Shown here piece after piece: positions 63,563 through 64,000 of a DNA stretch of 64,000 nt (positions are counted from its first letter, which is position 1; the number at the start of each line of letters is the position of its first letter). The translations under genes and the position numbers were made by a program. The DNA lies in assembly GCF_963668475.1 (NCBI RefSeq), contig NZ_OY764544.1, forward strand, positions 3,657,986 to 3,721,985. The letters are read 5' to 3'. The stretch is from an uncultured Methanospirillum sp. (lineage in GTDB: Archaea > Halobacteriota > Methanomicrobia > Methanomicrobiales > Methanospirillaceae). The notes beneath the pieces were generated by a model. The model was not told where the DNA came from. It made no database searches and saw only the letters and a program-made list of their open reading frames with translations.

Positions 63563-64000
63563 AATAAAACCAAACTCTATACTTCTAGAATCTTCAATTG
63601 CATACCATCTATCAGAGAACGTAAATTATTTCATACTTTAACCAGTTACACATCAATCTCTAGTGCAGTAGGGGAGGATGAAATTTGGAGTAATTTTGAA
63701 TTATCTGATAAACGTATTGGAGTATGTAGAAGGATAAATATTTTAAAATTGCTATTTTGTATTATAAATTTATACGAATATTTGATGTGTACAATTTCAG
63801 AGTACTGTCACTTCAAATAGTTTTTTTCTATTAGTGGCATTTTTACGATGAATCATCCCATAATTTACGGAAAATTGGATATAAATTCAATTTTTTTACA
63901 CTTTGAATAATGCAAAAACTGAATGAACCGTCGTTACTATTCTGATAAACACTGTTAATATTCCCTATATTTCACTCCATATGCGAATTATATGAGAAAT
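63563..64000. other. 438-base upstream region without a gene
   Basis: No gene is seen to the right edge. A minus-strand TATA-like TATAAATTTATAA (about 63759-63775) with a flush TAC-N13-GTA dyad marks a probable promoter, which would give the 63562 gene a leader of about 180 bases. Confidence 0.5.
63773..63791. promoter_or_regulatory. Candidate operator, TAC-N13-GTA dyad
   Basis: TTATAC, 13 bases, GTACAA. On the minus strand the GTA arm continues into TATAAATTTATAA, the same operator-TATA order as at 45954-45972. Confidence 0.45.

Noticed and set aside
63563..64000. A cobalamin or other riboswitch in the long leader before the Cys-rich binding protein
   Set aside because: I see no B12-box-like or other recognisable conserved core, and such switches are rare in archaea.
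1..64000. CRISPR arrays, rRNA or tRNA genes
   Set aside because: No regularly spaced repeats and no RNA-like conserved blocks were seen in the intergenic stretches.

Overview
This window looks like a metal-chelate and tetrapyrrole acquisition region of a mesophilic archaeon, most likely a methanogen of the Methanomicrobiales (a Methanospirillum-like organism is my best guess, from gene style only). TATA-type promoters lie close to start codons, a few starts have GGAGGT-type ribosome sites, an iron-sulfur flavoprotein of the type known from methanogens is present, and the transporters have an archaeal look. I see no rRNA, tRNA or CRISPR array.

Layout. 1-5.3 kb: a leftward operon of a SAM methyltransferase followed by a nickel/oligopeptide-type ABC importer (binding protein, two permeases, two ATPases, the last cut by the window edge). 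5.6-8.9 kb: a rightward operon of a BadF/HgdC-type [4Fe-4S] activator ATPase and two HgdB-like iron-sulfur subunits. 9.2-14.7 kb: an ABC-2 exporter, an Fsr-like MFS transporter, an orphan metal-chelate binding protein, a second methyltransferase and an orphan HicB-like protein. 15-18 kb: a FecB/FecC/FecD-type import operon whose ATPase gene has a frameshift. 18.1-27.5 kb: a leftward operon of FecC permease, ATPase, two tandem binding proteins, methyltransferase, Isf-type flavoprotein and an exporter-fold ABC pair. 27.6-35.5 kb: a methyltransferase, then a second FecC/ATPase/exporter-fold pair operon with a divergent dockerin-like/binding-protein fusion. 36-45.9 kb: a second nickel/peptide-type importer with an internal tandem duplication of binding protein plus permease, the inner copy broken and joined to IS66-type and IS1182-type remnants. 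46.2-51.2 kb: a methyltransferase divergent from another dockerin-like binding-protein operon (binding protein, permease, ATPase), then a third kind of methyltransferase. 51.6-57.6 kb: a CobN/ChlH-type chelatase divergent from a fused ChlI-ChlD-type AAA/vWA partner. 58.1-59 kb: an abundant-looking secreted protein. 59.7-63.6 kb: a final leftward operon of a Cys-rich binding protein, methyltransferase, FecC permease and ATPase.

How it fits together. Seven binding proteins of the iron-siderophore/cobalamin class, five FecCD permeases, five matching ATPases, two nickel/peptide-type importers (one duplicated) and seven class I methyltransferases are packed together, with every methyltransferase beside or inside a transporter operon. 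A chelatase pair, an Isf flavoprotein and an ATP-driven low-potential reductase-like module complete the set. My inference is that the cell imports metal chelates (nickel, cobalt or iron complexes, or corrinoids) and processes them by methylation, reduction and metal insertion or removal. A dyad of form TAC-N13-GTA recurs at nine promoter regions, often flush against the TATA box, and may define one metal regulon. The substrates are not shown by the sequence.
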